Assembly: GCA_025923975.1 (NCBI GenBank)
Contig: JAICEV010000191.1
Coordinates: 1 to 6,950, forward strand
Reading direction: 5' to 3'
DNA: 6,950 nt
Origin: Propionibacteriaceae bacterium
Lineage (GTDB): Bacteria; Actinomycetota; Actinomycetes; Propionibacteriales; Propionibacteriaceae
The position numbers and the translations under genes are program-made. The notes below the pieces were generated by a model. It was not told the DNA's origin and did not search any database. It was given only the letters and a program-made list of their open reading frames with translations. Below, piece after piece: positions 6,667 to 6,950 of this stretch; position 1 is the stretch's first letter; each line of letters opens with the position of its first letter.

Positions 6667-6950
6667 ATGTTGGTAGGGGTTGACTGGGGCGGCACCAAGA
6701 TCGAAGCAATCGCCATTGCCGATGACGGGCGGCCGATCACAAGATCTCGCGAGGCGACACCGCGCTCCGACTATGAGGGCTGTCTCGCCATGATCGCGTC
6801 GCTGGTGAGCAGGGTCGAGGCCGAGGCCGGAACTTCCGGGAGCGTTGGCATCGGAATTCCGGGATCGGTAGACCCGCGCACTGGAATAGCCAAGGGCGCA
6901 AGTTCGACATGGCTGAATGGAAAACCAGTGGAAACAGACCTGCGCCGCGC
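6667..6950 (+). CDS. ROK-family sugar kinase, Mak fructokinase-like; C-terminus off the window
   Basis: ATP-dependent kinase of the ROK (hexokinase-like actin-fold) family, cytoplasmic. 94 complete codons of an expected ~300 are in the window. The start MLVGVDWGGTKIEAIAIAD holds the phosphate-1 ATP-binding motif DWGGTK (6-11). Then come EATPRSDYEGCLAMIASLV (29-47), SVGIGIPGSVDPRTG (59-73) and KGASSTWLNGKP (76-87). The TPR-DY, GIGIPGS and STWLNG-P pattern closely follows E. coli Mak (manno(fructo)kinase), so fructose or a similar hexose is the best substrate guess, but the sugar-binding and zinc-site residues lie beyond the edge. The family usually has KNANSTWLNG where this has KGASSTWLNG. ATG 6667 has AAGGCGGAG (6653-6661) 5 bases upstream. 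No N-terminal helix-turn-helix is present, so it is a kinase and not a NagC-type repressor. Regulation is unknown; a decayed MarR piece lies upstream. Confidence 0.9.
   Translation, partial: MLVGVDWGGTKIEAIAIADDGRPITRSREATPRSDYEGCLAMIASLVSRVEAEAGTSGSVGIGIPGSVDPRTGIAKGASSTWLNGKPVETDLRR

Overview
The window looks like chromosomal DNA from a high-GC actinobacterium. The signs are a strong third-position G/C bias, GTG starts beside ATG starts, and proteins that read like actinobacterial families: a two-gene proline pathway with separate dehydrogenases, an actinobacterial-type alanine dehydrogenase, and a DUF309 protein. No genus can be named from the sequence alone. I see no tRNA, rRNA, CRISPR array, insertion sequence or phage gene.

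Positions 1-3553 are an amino-acid catabolism block, all on the minus strand. In transcription order it holds alanine dehydrogenase (ald, 3553-2423), proline dehydrogenase (pruB, 2309-1398) and delta-1-pyrroline-5-carboxylate dehydrogenase (pruA, 1355 running off the left edge). PruB and PruA together oxidise proline to glutamate. Ald interconverts alanine with pyruvate and ammonia. The block therefore feeds carbon and nitrogen from two amino acids into central metabolism. pruB and pruA are close enough (42 bp) to share a transcript. ald is separated from pruB by about 110 bp containing a GC-rich hairpin.

Positions 3689-5635, also minus strand, hold a looser group: an FMN nitroreductase-family protein, a SnoaL/NTF2-like small protein, a helix-turn-helix regulator that appears to lack its N-terminal end, and an alpha/beta hydrolase that appears to have lost its whole core by an in-frame deletion. 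The last two overlap by one base (TAATG), so they probably were, or are, a regulator-hydrolase pair. The state of both suggests local gene decay.

Positions 5727-6950 are on the plus strand, divergent from the nitroreductase. They hold a DUF309 protein with an extra N-terminal domain, a short decayed stretch (6420-6666) containing a clear MarR winged-helix fragment plus a second unassigned tail, and the start of a ROK-family sugar kinase most like the Mak fructokinase group, cut by the right edge.

I found no convincing new multi-gene system. The most interesting points are the core-deleted hydrolase with its truncated regulator, the DUF309 fusion, and the MarR remnant in front of the kinase.
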